A DNA stretch of 19,148 nt, taken from an uncultured Bacilli bacterium (GTDB lineage Bacteria; Bacillota_I; Bacilli_A; RF39; UBA660). Every line of letters begins with the position of its first letter. Position 1 is the first letter of the stretch. Shown in pieces: positions 1-7,300 of this stretch. The position numbers and the translations under genes are program-made. Where the stretch lies: NCBI GenBank assembly GCA_934153655.1, contig CAKPFH010000027.1, forward strand, positions 1 to 19,148, in the 5' to 3' direction. The notes beneath the pieces are model-generated. The model ran no database searches and was not told the origin of the DNA. It worked only from the letters and a program-made list of their open reading frames with translations.

Positions 1-54
1 TTTCATTTGTAATTTTTTTTAAGAAATTCACGAATTTCATTTGTAATTTTTTTT
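1..54. repeat. 34-bp direct repeat at window edge
   Basis: A 20-base segment, TTTCATTTGTAATTTTTTTT, occurs at 1-20 and again at 35-54, a 34-base period. More copies could lie outside the window. The spacing is not a multiple of three, so a duplication here would shift any reading frame. On the minus strand the unit begins with a run of eight or nine A, a likely slippage site. Confidence 0.6.
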
Positions 55-77
55 TGAGTATTGTATAATTTAGTCAT
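3..77 (-). pseudogene. Possible broken N-terminus of a transposase
   Basis: Minus-strand ATG at 75-77 opens a 24-codon frame beginning MTKLYNTQKK and continuing ITNEIREFLKK before TGA at 3-5. The opening KLYNTQ resembles, from memory, the start of IS4-type transposases of Firmicutes; no database check was possible. The frame breaks where the 34-bp direct repeat re-enters: the second copy (ATTACAAATGAA on this strand) is read in another phase and gives TGA. This fits a frame-breaking tandem duplication, with the rest of the gene beyond position 1. No convincing ribosome site precedes the ATG. It could instead be chance intergenic sequence. Confidence 0.25.
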
Positions 78-140
78 GGCAACTCTTTTTTGTTTTTTAT
101 TTTTTTAATTTTATGATATTATTTTAACATGAGAGTTGCC
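78..140. repeat. Inverted repeat GGCAACTCT / AGAGTTGCC
   Basis: Perfect 9-bp arms at 78-86 and 132-140 separated by 45 AT-rich bases. The left arm directly abuts the minus-strand ATG at 75-77, so on that transcript the hairpin would sit at the start codon. The right arm is followed by TTTTT on the plus strand. It might be a translation-masking hairpin, a weak terminator or an insertion-sequence end; nothing here decides between these. Confidence 0.45.
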
Positions 141-160
141 TTTTTAAAGGAATTTAAAGA

Positions 161-201
161 GATTTGATATAACATGTATTTTATATCAAATCTTTTCTTT
201 T
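161..201 (+). terminator. Rho-independent terminator
   Basis: Arms GATTTGATATAA (161-172) and TTATATCAAATC (181-192) pair perfectly around an 8-base loop and run into TTTTCTTTT. The 12-bp stem is AT-rich but long. It would end plus-strand transcription entering the window, shielding the tyrS leader from read-through. No complete plus-strand gene lies ahead of it in the window. Confidence 0.65.
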
Positions 202-220
202 AGAAAAACTGTTCGTAGGT

Positions 221-247
221 AAGTATTATAAGTACAGAATAATACTT
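221..247. other. Small hairpin in the intergenic region
   Basis: AAGTATTA (221-228) pairs with TAATACTT (240-247) around an 11-base loop and is followed by only two more T. It is too weak to call a terminator with confidence. Between it and the promoter at 296 I see nothing else. Confidence 0.25.
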
Positions 248-295
248 TTGATTAAAATAGATAAATTAAAATTCCATTTTTATTAAAAAAACTAT

Positions 296-323
296 TTGCA
301 ATTTTAAATAAATATGTTATTAT
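296..323 (+). promoter_or_regulatory. Promoter of the tyrS T-box transcript
   Basis: A -35 of TTGCAA (296-301) is followed after 16 bases by TATTAT (318-323), with TG at 315-316 forming an extended -10. The start point would be near 330, just ahead of the T-box leader. Confidence 0.6.
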
Positions 324-330
324 ATAGTCA

Positions 331-524
331 TATTTAACAAAGAAATTTAGTTTTAAGTATTAAATTAGGTTTAGAGAGTTAGTGGGTGGTGGAAACTAAT
401 CGGTTTAATATGGAAGTTACCTAAGTTGAGTTAAATCGCTAAACGCGTTATCGTAATAAGTGTAATTCATTACAAAATAAGGTGGTACCACGGTTATTTC
501 GTCCTTAGTTTGTAATGTTTTTTT
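331..524 (+). ncRNA. Tyrosine T-box riboswitch
   Basis: A T-box leader senses uncharged tRNA and lets transcription continue when the tRNA is uncharged. Visible parts: the Stem I distal segment AGAGAG...GGGTGGTGG (373-392) with arms 378-383 and 395-400; a specifier region GGAAGTTACCTAAGTTGAG (412-430); and the T-box core AGGTGGTACCACG (480-492), whose GGTACC region would form the antiterminator bulge that meets the tRNA acceptor end. The terminator pairs CATTACAAA (468-476) with TTTGTAATG (509-517) and ends in seven T (518-524). TAC at 418-420 is the probable specifier and matches the downstream tyrS, although GTT at 416-418 overlaps it. The tyrS ribosome site starts three bases after the U-tract. 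Confidence 0.93.
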
Positions 525-537
525 ATAGGAGGAAAAA

Positions 538-1764
538 ATGACTTTATTTGAAGAATTAAAATGGAGAGGACTTATTAAAGATATTACTAGTCCTGAACTT
601 GAAGAAAAACTTAATAAGGGAGGGTTAACATTTTATATTGGAACTGATCCAACTGCTGATAGTATGCATATTGGTCATTTATCTAGTTTTTTAATTACTA
701 AACGACTTAAAGATGCTGGTCATAATCCAATTTTATTAGTAGGAGGAGGAACTGGTTTAATAGGTGATCCAAAGGCAACTTGTGAAAGAGATAGAACTCC
801 AAGAGAAGTAATTGAAAAAAATTATTTAGGTTTAAGAAAACAAGTTGAAGATATCTTTGGCTTTAAAGTAGTTAATAATCTTGATTGGTATAAAGATATT
901 AATATGATTGATTTTTTAAGAGATTATGGTAAATATTTTACAGTTAACTACATGCTAGATAAAGATACTATTAAAAGAAGACTTGAAAGTGGAATTTCTT
1001 TTACTGAATTTTCTTATATGATTTTACAAGCACTTGATTTTAAATATTTACATGAAAATTATGGCGTTGATTTACAAGTAGCAGGATCTGATCAATGGGG
1101 AAATATTACAGCCGGTGTTGATTTAATTAAAAAAGCAACTGGTGATACTGTTTATGCTTTTACTATGCCACTTGTAACTGATAGTAGAGGAGTTAAATTT
1201 GGTAAAAGTGAAGGAAATGCTTTATGGCTTGATAAAAATAAAACTTCATCATATGAACTATATCAATTCTTAGTAAATGTTGAAGATAGTATGGTAATTG
1301 ATTATTTAAAAATTTATACTTTCTTAACCAAAGAAGAAATTGAAAAATACGAAGAAGTTAATAAAAATGAACCTCATTTAAGACTTGCTCATAAAAAACT
1401 AGCCGAAGAAATTATTACCTTTTTACATGGTCATGATGAATACTTAAAAGCAGTTCATATAAGTGATGCTTTATTTAAAGGAAATATTAAAGAATTATCT
1501 CATGATGAACTTTTAGATGCTTCTAAATCAATGGATAGTTATGAAATAGATAATGATACTAACTTAGTAGATTTATTAGTAGATGCTAACATAACATCTA
1601 GTAAAAGAGAAGCCAGAGAATTTATAACAAATAATTCAATTTCTATTAATGGTGATAAAGTAAATGATTTAGAATTTGTTGTAAAACGTGAAAATGCTAT
1701 TGATAATAAATTTACTATTATTAGAAAAGGTAAAAAGAAATATTATGTTATTATACATAAGTAA
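538..1764 (+). CDS. tyrS: Tyrosyl-tRNA synthetase
   Basis: Cytoplasmic class I aminoacyl-tRNA synthetase that attaches tyrosine to tRNA-Tyr using ATP. The HIGH signature is at residues 44-47 (DSMHIGHL). The KMSKS-type loop is KFGKS at 220-224, the usual bacterial TyrRS variant. SDQWGNITAG is the conserved tyrosine-site segment. The last 60 or so residues read as an S4 RNA-binding domain (LVDANITSSKREAREFI). The length of 408 residues is close to the usual 420. ATG follows AGGAGG (527-532) at five bases. The gene is controlled by the T-box leader directly upstream, so expression should rise when charged tRNA-Tyr is scarce. No terminator follows, but the next gene appears to have its own promoter. 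Confidence 0.97.
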   Translation: MTLFEELKWRGLIKDITSPELEEKLNKGGLTFYIGTDPTADSMHIGHLSSFLITKRLKDAGHNPILLVGGGTGLIGDPKATCERDRTPREVIEKNYLGLRKQVEDIFGFKVVNNLDWYKDINMIDFLRDYGKYFTVNYMLDKDTIKRRLESGISFTEFSYMILQALDFKYLHENYGVDLQVAGSDQWGNITAGVDLIKKATGDTVYAFTMPLVTDSRGVKFGKSEGNALWLDKNKTSSYELYQFLVNVEDSMVIDYLKIYTFLTKEEIEKYEEVNKNEPHLRLAHKKLAEEIITFLHGHDEYLKAVHISDALFKGNIKELSHDELLDASKSMDSYEIDNDTNLVDLLVDANITSSKREAREFITNNSISINGDKVNDLEFVVKRENAIDNKFTIIRKGKKKYYVIIHK

Positions 1765-1793
1765 TTGTTAAATTATTAAAAATGTGTTATTCT
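1765..1793 (+). promoter_or_regulatory. Promoter for the membrane repeat protein
   Basis: TTGTTA (1765-1770), 17 bases, then TATTCT (1788-1793) preceded by TGT (1785-1787), an extended -10. It starts immediately after the tyrS stop. Transcription from about 1800 would leave a leader of about 10 nt before GTG 1810. Confidence 0.5.
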
Positions 1794-1809
1794 TATTAAG
1801 GTGAGTAAA

Positions 1810-3249
1810 GTGAATAAAAAAGATAATAAGAAAATTAAAAATATAAAAGAAAAAGTAGAAAAGATTAAAAAAGATAAAAAAACTAAAAAAGAAAAAAATA
1901 TAGATACTATTTCTTTTAAAAGAAAAGCTAAATTAATTGGGTTATTATGTTTAACTATTGTATTTATTGAACTTATTATTATGTTAATTATGCATATTGT
2001 AAGAGAAGATAAATTAACTTATATAGATGCTTATTATAATATTACTAATGTTGATAATTCTTATTATATTGTAGCAGGTTCTAGTAATTTTAAGCATAGT
2101 CGTTATAATGAGATGAAAACTTATGAATATAAAAATGATAAAGCAACTCAAACTATTTATGCTGAAAAGGCTAAATTAGTAAAACTTGATAAAGAATTAA
2201 ATGTTGTTTTTGAGAAAACTTTTGATAGTGATTATGACTCATGTTTTTATGATGTTAGTAAAGTAAGTGATGGTTTTATTGCTGTTGGAAGTTATGTTTA
2301 TGAAGAAAAACAACTTAGTTTAAATACAAGAGATGGTTTAATTGTTAAATATGATTTAGATGGTAATTTCTTATGGAGTAAAAATTATCAAGTTTTAGGT
2401 GATACAGAGTTTAAGAAAATTTTAGTAGTTGATGATGGCTTTATTGTTGTTGGTCAAAGTATTTATGAAAATATGGAAATAGGTAATCATCAAAATGGGG
2501 GAGGAATTATTGTTAAATATGATTTTGATGGTAATTTTATCTGGACTAATAATTTTGGTGGTAACAAGTCTGGTATTTTTGAAAGTATAGTTTCAGTTGA
2601 TGATGGTTATATTGTTGGTGGTAAAGATGCTAGCAACTATGGAATGCTTGTTAAATTTGATAAAGATGGAAATCGTCTTTGGGTTAAAAACTATGCTAAC
2701 ACTGATACTATTGGTTTTTCTGATATTCTAGTAAAAGATGATAAATTATATATAGCTTCAAGTTATAATTCTTCAACTGAAAAAGGTGAAGATGATAAAA
2801 CAATTTTTAAATATGATGCTTGTATCTTTGTCTATGATTTAAATGGAGAATTAATTAAACAAATAACTTTAGCTGGTTCAAGTGATGATAGATTTAATTC
2901 TTTAGTATTACTTGATGATAGAATAGTTACAGTTGGTTATACAAAATCAAATGATATTAAATTAGATGGCTTAAAATATAAAAAAGATATGACTGAGGCT
3001 TTTATAATTGAATATGATTATGATGGTAAAATCTTAAAAAGTAAAGTATATGGAGGATCTAAAAATGATATTTTAAATGATATTATTTTAGCAATTCCTG
3101 ATACAGCTAATGAAATAAATAAAACAAATGATTATATTACCGTTGGTTATTCTAATAGTCGTCATGGTTTATTTAAAGGAAATGGTAAGGACTATTATAG
3201 TAAAGTATTAAGATATAGTAGTGATTTAGATTTATTAATTGAAAAATAA
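1810..3249 (+). CDS. Membrane-anchored repeat protein, probable beta-propeller
   Basis: Function not recognised. The 479-residue protein has a strongly Lys-rich cytoplasmic N-terminus, one membrane span at about residues 41-63, and a long extracytoplasmic part of repeated units. Each unit carries a hydrophobic strand such as GFIAVGSY or GFIVVGQS, followed by a (G)xIVKYDxDGNFLWxxxxGG strand pair. At least five or six units are visible, which fits a beta-propeller of PQQ/kelch type. Such domains usually bind proteins or glycans; no catalytic motif is seen. The start is GTG at 1810, because AAGGTGAG (1798-1805) lies five bases before it; an in-frame GTG at 1801 falls inside that ribosome site. 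A shared terminator follows at 3251. Confidence 0.75.
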   Translation: MNKKDNKKIKNIKEKVEKIKKDKKTKKEKNIDTISFKRKAKLIGLLCLTIVFIELIIMLIMHIVREDKLTYIDAYYNITNVDNSYYIVAGSSNFKHSRYNEMKTYEYKNDKATQTIYAEKAKLVKLDKELNVVFEKTFDSDYDSCFYDVSKVSDGFIAVGSYVYEEKQLSLNTRDGLIVKYDLDGNFLWSKNYQVLGDTEFKKILVVDDGFIVVGQSIYENMEIGNHQNGGGIIVKYDFDGNFIWTNNFGGNKSGIFESIVSVDDGYIVGGKDASNYGMLVKFDKDGNRLWVKNYANTDTIGFSDILVKDDKLYIASSYNSSTEKGEDDKTIFKYDACIFVYDLNGELIKQITLAGSSDDRFNSLVLLDDRIVTVGYTKSNDIKLDGLKYKKDMTEAFIIEYDYDGKILKSKVYGGSKNDILNDIILAIPDTANEINKTNDYITVGYSNSRHGLFKGNGKDYYSKVLRYSSDLDLLIEK

Positions 3250-3250
3250 A

Positions 3251-3279
3251 AAAAGCAGTTCAACTTTAGAACTGTTTTT
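3251..3279. terminator. Bidirectional terminator between convergent genes
   Basis: CAGTTC (3256-3261) pairs with GAACTG (3269-3274). A-rich sequence precedes it and TTTTT follows, so each strand has a U-tract. It serves the gene ending at 3249 and the minus-strand gene whose stop codon (3266-3268) lies in the loop. Confidence 0.75.
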
Positions 3280-3661
3280 GTTTAGGTTTAATTCTTTCAC
3301 TTCTATATTCAGCAAATTCTAAGCCACGTTCATGAAATTTTTTTACTAAATTAGATATACAAGTATTTTGCCAACCAGTTATAATAGATTTATTAAATAT
3401 ACATTTATGATTTTGAACATCAATTAAATCATAGACATCTGCTATATTTTCATTATTACTTAACTTAAGCATAATAGTAACAGCTGCTATAAAAATAGTA
3501 AGTTGATATTTAAAATCAATTTCATTTATACTTAATTCTTCTATAACAGTATTAAACCACTCATCTATAAGTTCAGGTTTAACGGTTTCTAAACCAGTTT
3601 TTATAATATAAGATATTACTTCAGTTAATTTTTCTTCTACTGTTTTAATATTATTATTCAT
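3266..3661 (-). CDS. Hypothetical protein, 131 residues
   Basis: Not recognised. It is a soluble protein predicted mainly helical, with a hydrophobic helix (about residues 50-67, QLTIFIAAVTIMLKL) that is probably a buried core helix rather than a membrane span. The C-terminal tail is basic (ERIKPKQKQF). Two Cys occur (NHKCIF and NTCIS), not arranged as a metal site. The start is well fixed: GGAGGAAC precedes ATG, and a clear -10/-35 pair lies just upstream at 3686-3714. It is monocistronic, convergent with the repeat-protein gene and divergent from the ctpA operon. It may be lineage-specific. Confidence 0.7.
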   Translation of the reverse strand: MNNNIKTVEEKLTEVISYIIKTGLETVKPELIDEWFNTVIEELSINEIDFKYQLTIFIAAVTIMLKLSNNENIADVYDLIDVQNHKCIFNKSIITGWQNTCISNLVKKFHERGLEFAEYRSERIKPKQKQF

Positions 3662-3685
3662 AGTTCCTCCAAAAAAGTCTTGCTT

Positions 3686-3714
3686 ATTATACCATAAAAT
3701 AAAGTTTTTGTAAA
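3686..3714 (-). promoter_or_regulatory. Promoter of the 131-residue hypothetical gene
   Basis: On the minus strand, TTTACA (3709-3714), exactly 17 bases, then TATAAT (3686-3691) with TGG in front, a near-ideal extended -10 promoter. The start would be near 3679, giving a leader of about 18 nt. Confidence 0.75.
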
Positions 3715-3733
3715 ATATTTCACCAAAATTTCA

Positions 3734-3762
3734 TTTAATTAATTAGCAAAATGTGATATGAT
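3734..3762 (+). promoter_or_regulatory. Promoter of the ctpA operon
   Basis: TATGAT (3757-3762) preceded by TGA (3754-3756) forms an extended -10. The -35 position (3734-3739, TTTAAT) is poor. It lies about 26 bases before the ctpA start and divergent from the promoter at 3686-3714. Confidence 0.5.
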
Positions 3763-3788
3763 AATAATATAATTTAAAGGGAGCGAAT

Positions 3789-5030
3789 ATGAATAAAATA
3801 AAAAATATATTAAATAATATAAAATTAAAAGTTAAAAAAGTATTTAAATTTACTTCTAAAAATAATAAATATAATTTTATGGAAGTTGTTGCTTTAATGA
3901 TTATTGCTAGTATTTTTGGAATGCTTTTAGGTGGCGTTTTAATGTATAAAAAAGGTTCTTTAAATACAGGAGTAAAGAAAGAATTAAATGAATTTTTTAA
4001 TACTTATACTGAAGTATTAAATGAATATTATGAAGATATAGAAGGTCAAAAATTACTAGAAGCTGGAGTTAAAGGAATAATTAGTTATTTAGGGGACCCT
4101 TATTCTGTTTATATGGATAAAGATGCAGCTACAGCTTTTAATGAAAAAGTAAACGGAGAATATGTTGGAATTGATACTGAGATAGTTCAATATCAAGATG
4201 GTAAAATTGAATTTACTAAAGTAGGTGAGGATGGTCCTGCCTACCTTGCTGGTATTAGAGTAGGAGATGTTTTACTTAAAGTAGATGGAGTATCAATAAC
4301 TGAAAAAACTTTAACCGAAGTATCAAGTCTGGTTAAAGGTGAAGAAAATACCAAAGTTAAATTAACTATTTTAAGAAATGATGAAGAGAAAACTTATGAA
4401 GTTAAAAGAAAAAAAGTTGATATTCAATCAGTTAAAGGAGAAGTAATCGATTACAATAATTCTAAAGTAGGACTTATTACTATTAGTATCTTTGCATCTA
4501 ATACAGCTACTCAATTTGAAAAAGAATTAAAAGCTCTTGAAAAAAAAGAAATAAACTCTTTAATAATAGATGTAAGAGGTAATTCTGGTGGTTATTTATC
4601 AACTGTTACAGATATATTATCCCATTTTATTAAAAAAGGTGAGGTTTTATACGAATTAAAAACTAAAGATAACATAGAAAAAATATATGATAAAACTGAT
4701 GAAAAAAGAGATTATAAAATAGCTGTTTTAGTAAATGGTGGATCAGCATCAGCTAGTGAAGTTCTAGCAACATCTTTAAGAGAAACTTATAAAGCTTATA
4801 CAGTTGGAACTATTACTTTTGGTAAAAGCAAAGTCCAAAAAACTCAAGATTTAAGTAATGGAGCAACCATTAAATTCACTTTCCAAGAATGGCTTACTCC
4901 AAATGGTAACAATCTAGGTGGTAAAGGTATGGAACCTGAGTATGTTGTTGAATACACGGCTAGTGATACGGAAAATGAATACGATAGCCAACTTAAAAAA
5001 GCTTTAGATTTATTAACTGAGGATAAGTAA
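3789..5030 (+). CDS. ctpA: Membrane-anchored C-terminal processing protease (S41 family)
   Basis: S41 serine protease of the CtpA/CtpB/Prc type, which cleaves the C-terminal parts of extracytoplasmic proteins. Order: basic N-terminus; membrane anchor at about 31-53; helical segment; PDZ domain at about 125-205 (EYVGIDTEI...PAYLAGIRVGDVLLKVDG); then the catalytic domain. Catalytic Ser321 lies in NGGSASASE, Lys346 in TFGKSKVQ, 25 residues on, with Gln350 four further; this matches the Ser-Lys-Gln spacing of E. coli Prc. The length of 413 residues is typical. AAGGGAG (3777-3783) precedes ATG. The stop TAA shares its last base with the ATG of the next gene, implying coupled translation. The family assignment is firm; the exact orthologue is not. 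Confidence 0.93.
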   Translation: MNKIKNILNNIKLKVKKVFKFTSKNNKYNFMEVVALMIIASIFGMLLGGVLMYKKGSLNTGVKKELNEFFNTYTEVLNEYYEDIEGQKLLEAGVKGIISYLGDPYSVYMDKDAATAFNEKVNGEYVGIDTEIVQYQDGKIEFTKVGEDGPAYLAGIRVGDVLLKVDGVSITEKTLTEVSSLVKGEENTKVKLTILRNDEEKTYEVKRKKVDIQSVKGEVIDYNNSKVGLITISIFASNTATQFEKELKALEKKEINSLIIDVRGNSGGYLSTVTDILSHFIKKGEVLYELKTKDNIEKIYDKTDEKRDYKIAVLVNGGSASASEVLATSLRETYKAYTVGTITFGKSKVQKTQDLSNGATIKFTFQEWLTPNGNNLGGKGMEPEYVVEYTASDTENEYDSQLKKALDLLTEDK

Positions 5031-5959
5031 TGCCATCTAGTATAACCCATGCTTATTTAGCTGAAGATGTTTTTAAAAGATTAGATAAAGATATTCAAAC
5101 TAAAATAAATTTAGAAAACTTTAAAACTTATTCGGAAGGACCAGATATATTTTACTTTTATCACTTAATGATACCAATTACTAAAAAAAGTTCTAAAGTA
5201 AGAAAACTAGGAAGTATTATTCATCATAATAAAACCAATGAATTCTTTATAAATTTAACGGAAAAAGTTAAAAAAAGTAAAAATATAAATGAATTTAATT
5301 ACTTAGTTGGTTTATTTAATCATTATATAGCTGATACTACTATTCATCCTTATGTAGAATATAAAGCATCTCTTTTAACTAAAAAATATTTAACTAAAAA
5401 AGATAATCATTTTATAATAGAAGCTTATCTTGATAATTATTTAATTAATAAAAAACAAATTAATTATAAAAAGTATAAAGGTTATAAATTATTTTTAAAT
5501 ACTAAAGAAAATAAAGATGTTATTAATTTATTAAATAGTAGTATTTATAAAGTATTTGAATTAAAAGATATGGGTAATTATTATTATAAAGCTTTAGCTG
5601 AAATGAGAGTGTTTTTTAAAGTTTTTCGTTATGATCCATATAAAATTAAAAGATATATTTATAATGTTTTAAATATAGTTGCTAAAAGAAGGTTCCGTGA
5701 TATTCGTTATTTATCATATAATTTTGATCTTGATAATGATAATTATTTAAATTTAAATCATGATACTTGGTATTATTTAAATGATAAAAGTATTACTAGT
5801 AATAAAAGTATTTTGGATTTATATTCAGATATTGTAATTAAAAGTAGTAATAAAATTAAAATATTATATGATTATATATTTAATGATAAAGAAATCGATT
5901 TAAATTTATTATTTGAAAACTTATCTTATGGAACTGGTATTTCTTTAGATAAAAAATAA
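5030..5959 (+). CDS. Zinc-dependent phospholipase C family protein
   Basis: Resembles the Zn_dep_PLPC family, whose fold coordinates zinc with His and Asp and includes phosphatidylcholine-hydrolysing enzymes. Likely metal ligands, by family pattern: His7 (PSSITHAYLAED), Asp39 (SEGPDIF), His65/His66 (IIHHNKTNEFF), His98 and Asp102 (FNHYIADTTIHPYVEY) and His106. No signal peptide is seen, so this 309-residue protein appears cytoplasmic, unlike the secreted clostridial toxins of the family. The C-terminal half is Lys/Tyr/Asn-rich and not recognised. Its ATG overlaps the ctpA stop by one base (TAATG), so it is translated by coupling from the protease gene. The substrate is unknown; phospholipase activity is inferred only from the family. 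Confidence 0.8.
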   Translation: MPSSITHAYLAEDVFKRLDKDIQTKINLENFKTYSEGPDIFYFYHLMIPITKKSSKVRKLGSIIHHNKTNEFFINLTEKVKKSKNINEFNYLVGLFNHYIADTTIHPYVEYKASLLTKKYLTKKDNHFIIEAYLDNYLINKKQINYKKYKGYKLFLNTKENKDVINLLNSSIYKVFELKDMGNYYYKALAEMRVFFKVFRYDPYKIKRYIYNVLNIVAKRRFRDIRYLSYNFDLDNDNYLNLNHDTWYYLNDKSITSNKSILDLYSDIVIKSSNKIKILYDYIFNDKEIDLNLLFENLSYGTGISLDKK

Positions 5960-6009
5960 CTATACAAGATTAAACATATTTCATAAACTAATTTATGTAT
6001 GGAGGAAGT

Positions 6010-6795
6010 ATGTTTAATTTTATTTTTGATTTAAATCCTGTTATTCAGGCTTTAATTGCTAGTTTAATTACTTGGTTAATTACATCAATCGGTTCAGCTA
6101 TTGTTTTTTGTTTTAAAAAAATTCATAAGAATGTATTAGATATTATGTTAGGGGTATCAGCTGGTATTATGATAGCTGCTTCGTTTTGGTCTTTGTTAAA
6201 TCCAGCTATTGAAATGTCTAATAATTTAAAAATTAATATTGTTTATTCTGTTGCTTTTGGTTTTATTATGGGAGGATTATTTCTTTTTATAGGTGATAAA
6301 ATCATGCAAAGATTTGAAAAAGATAAGAAAAGTTTTAAAAGAACTTTTATGTTAATTTTTTCTATAACTCTTCATAATATTCCAGAAGGGTTAGCTATAG
6401 GAACAGCATTTGGTTCAATTTTATATGGTTTAAGTGGAGCTAATGTTTTATCAGCTTGGTCTTTAGCCATTGGAATTGGTATTCAAAATCTACCAGAAGG
6501 AATGGCAATATCAGTTCCTCTTCGAAGAGAAGGGTATTCGAGATTTAAATCCTTTTTATATGGAATGTTAAGTGGAATAGTAGAACCTATTGCTGCTATA
6601 ATAGGTGCAATTTTAGTACTTAAAGTAAGAACTATTTTACCATTTTTCTTATCATTTGCAGCAGGAGCTATGATCTACGTTGTAATTCAAGAATTGATAC
6701 CTGAAAGTCAAACTAATAAAAATAAAGAAATGATATCTTTATTTACTTTACTAGGTTTTGTTATTATGATGCTTTTAGATGTTTTATTAGGATAA
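6010..6795 (+). CDS. ZIP family metal transporter
   Basis: Imports divalent metal, usually zinc, across the cell membrane. Eight hydrophobic spans can be outlined in 261 residues. The two binuclear-site helices carry LHNIPEGLAIG (HNIPEG at 122-127) and IQNLPEGMAIS (QNLPEG at 159-164); the His/Gln pairing is that of GufA/BbZIP-type bacterial ZIPs. A later VEPIAA and QELIPES add conserved carboxylates. The start is ATG 6010, because ATGGAGGA (5999-6006) is its ribosome site; an in-frame ATG at 5995 lies upstream of and overlapping that site. Only 50 bases separate it from the phospholipase-like gene and no promoter or terminator is clear between, so it probably belongs to the ctpA operon. Confidence 0.9.
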   Translation: MFNFIFDLNPVIQALIASLITWLITSIGSAIVFCFKKIHKNVLDIMLGVSAGIMIAASFWSLLNPAIEMSNNLKINIVYSVAFGFIMGGLFLFIGDKIMQRFEKDKKSFKRTFMLIFSITLHNIPEGLAIGTAFGSILYGLSGANVLSAWSLAIGIGIQNLPEGMAISVPLRREGYSRFKSFLYGMLSGIVEPIAAIIGAILVLKVRTILPFFLSFAAGAMIYVVIQELIPESQTNKNKEMISLFTLLGFVIMMLLDVLLG

Positions 6796-6819
6796 AGAGT
6801 TGTAAATCAATTCTTTTTT
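6796..6819 (+). terminator. Terminator of the ZIP operon
   Basis: AGAGTTG (6796-6802) pairs with CAATTCT (6808-6814), with one G-U, around a 5-base loop and is followed by TTTTT. It begins one base after the ZIP stop codon. Confidence 0.65.
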
Positions 6820-6825
6820 GTTTAT

Positions 6826-6850
6826 AAAAAAACTGTAATTTCTTACAGTT
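6826..6850 (-). terminator. Terminator of the TM2-domain gene
   Basis: On the minus strand AACTGTAA (RC of 6843-6850), loop GAAA, and TTACAGTT (RC of 6831-6838) form a perfect 8-bp hairpin running into a T-tract. Part of the gene's TAA stop (6849-6851) lies in the stem. Confidence 0.85.
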
Positions 6851-7175
6851 AATCAACTAATTTATGTCCTTGACTATCTTTATCAATAGAACCACACAAA
6901 ATTAAAATTCCTTCAATGAGGCCCCAGATAGCTGAAATAGGTGATAGAATAAAACAAGATAAAAGAGTAATTAATAATTGAATTACAGCTTTTCCAGTAT
7001 AACCTAAATAAAAGTTATGAACTCCAAAACAACCTAATAATATTCCAAGAATTCCAGCAGCTATCTTACTTTTATTAGTAGATAATTCTTCTTTTTGAAC
7101 AAGCTTACCACAGTTTAAACAAATATCAGCTCCACTTTTTAATTCATTTCCACAATTAGTACAATATTTAGCCAT
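6849..7175 (-). CDS. Zinc-ribbon plus TM2-domain membrane protein
   Basis: A 108-residue protein. The N-terminus is a zinc ribbon, CTNCGNELKSGADICLNCG, with ligands Cys5, Cys8, Cys19 and Cys22. It is joined to a TM2 domain (about 36-98) with two membrane spans and the family signature GVHNFYLGYTGKAVIQLL. TM2 proteins are small inner-membrane proteins of poorly known function. The ribbon would be cytoplasmic. GGAGGAG precedes ATG, and a good promoter lies at 7196-7224. The gene is monocistronic, convergent with the ZIP operon and has its own terminator. Confidence 0.9.
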   Translation of the reverse strand: MAKYCTNCGNELKSGADICLNCGKLVQKEELSTNKSKIAAGILGILLGCFGVHNFYLGYTGKAVIQLLITLLSCFILSPISAIWGLIEGILILCGSIDKDSQGHKLVD

Positions 7176-7195
7176 ATCTCCTCCAATATGGCTTA

Positions 7196-7224
7196 ATTAT
7201 AGCATAGCTTAAGAAAAATTACAA
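7196..7224 (-). promoter_or_regulatory. Promoter of the TM2-domain gene
   Basis: Minus-strand TTGTAA (7219-7224), 17 bases, TATAAT (7196-7201), with TGC before the -10. The leader would be about 14 nt. Confidence 0.75.
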
Positions 7225-7270
7225 ATTATCTAAAATAAGTATATTTTATTTTAATAAATAATCTAAAATA

Positions 7271-7279
7271 TGATATAAT
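7271..7279 (+). promoter_or_regulatory. Extended -10 promoter of the 45-codon gene
   Basis: TGATATAAT at 7271-7279 is a consensus extended -10. The -35 position (7251-7256, TTAATA) is poor. Transcription would start near 7286, right at the ribosome site. Confidence 0.55.
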
Positions 7280-7300
7280 TTCTTAAAAGAAGGTGTAAAA

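Noticed and set aside
1..54. Possible edge of a CRISPR array
   Set aside because: Only two copies of an AT-only-like 20-mer with a 14-base spacer; the spacing is too short and no cas genes are nearby.
3..68. Plus-strand C-terminal fragment ending at TAA 66-68
   Set aside because: The translation is Phe/Asn/Ile-rich and is the complement of the poly-A-containing repeat; the minus-strand reading looks more protein-like.
4844..5050. Minus-strand 68-codon frame over the ctpA 3' end
   Set aside because: Lies antisense to the conserved catalytic C-terminus of CtpA, has no ribosome site and a low-complexity hydrophobic translation.
5995..6009. Start at ATG 5995 for the ZIP transporter
   Set aside because: The GGAGGA ribosome site lies downstream of it and serves ATG 6010.
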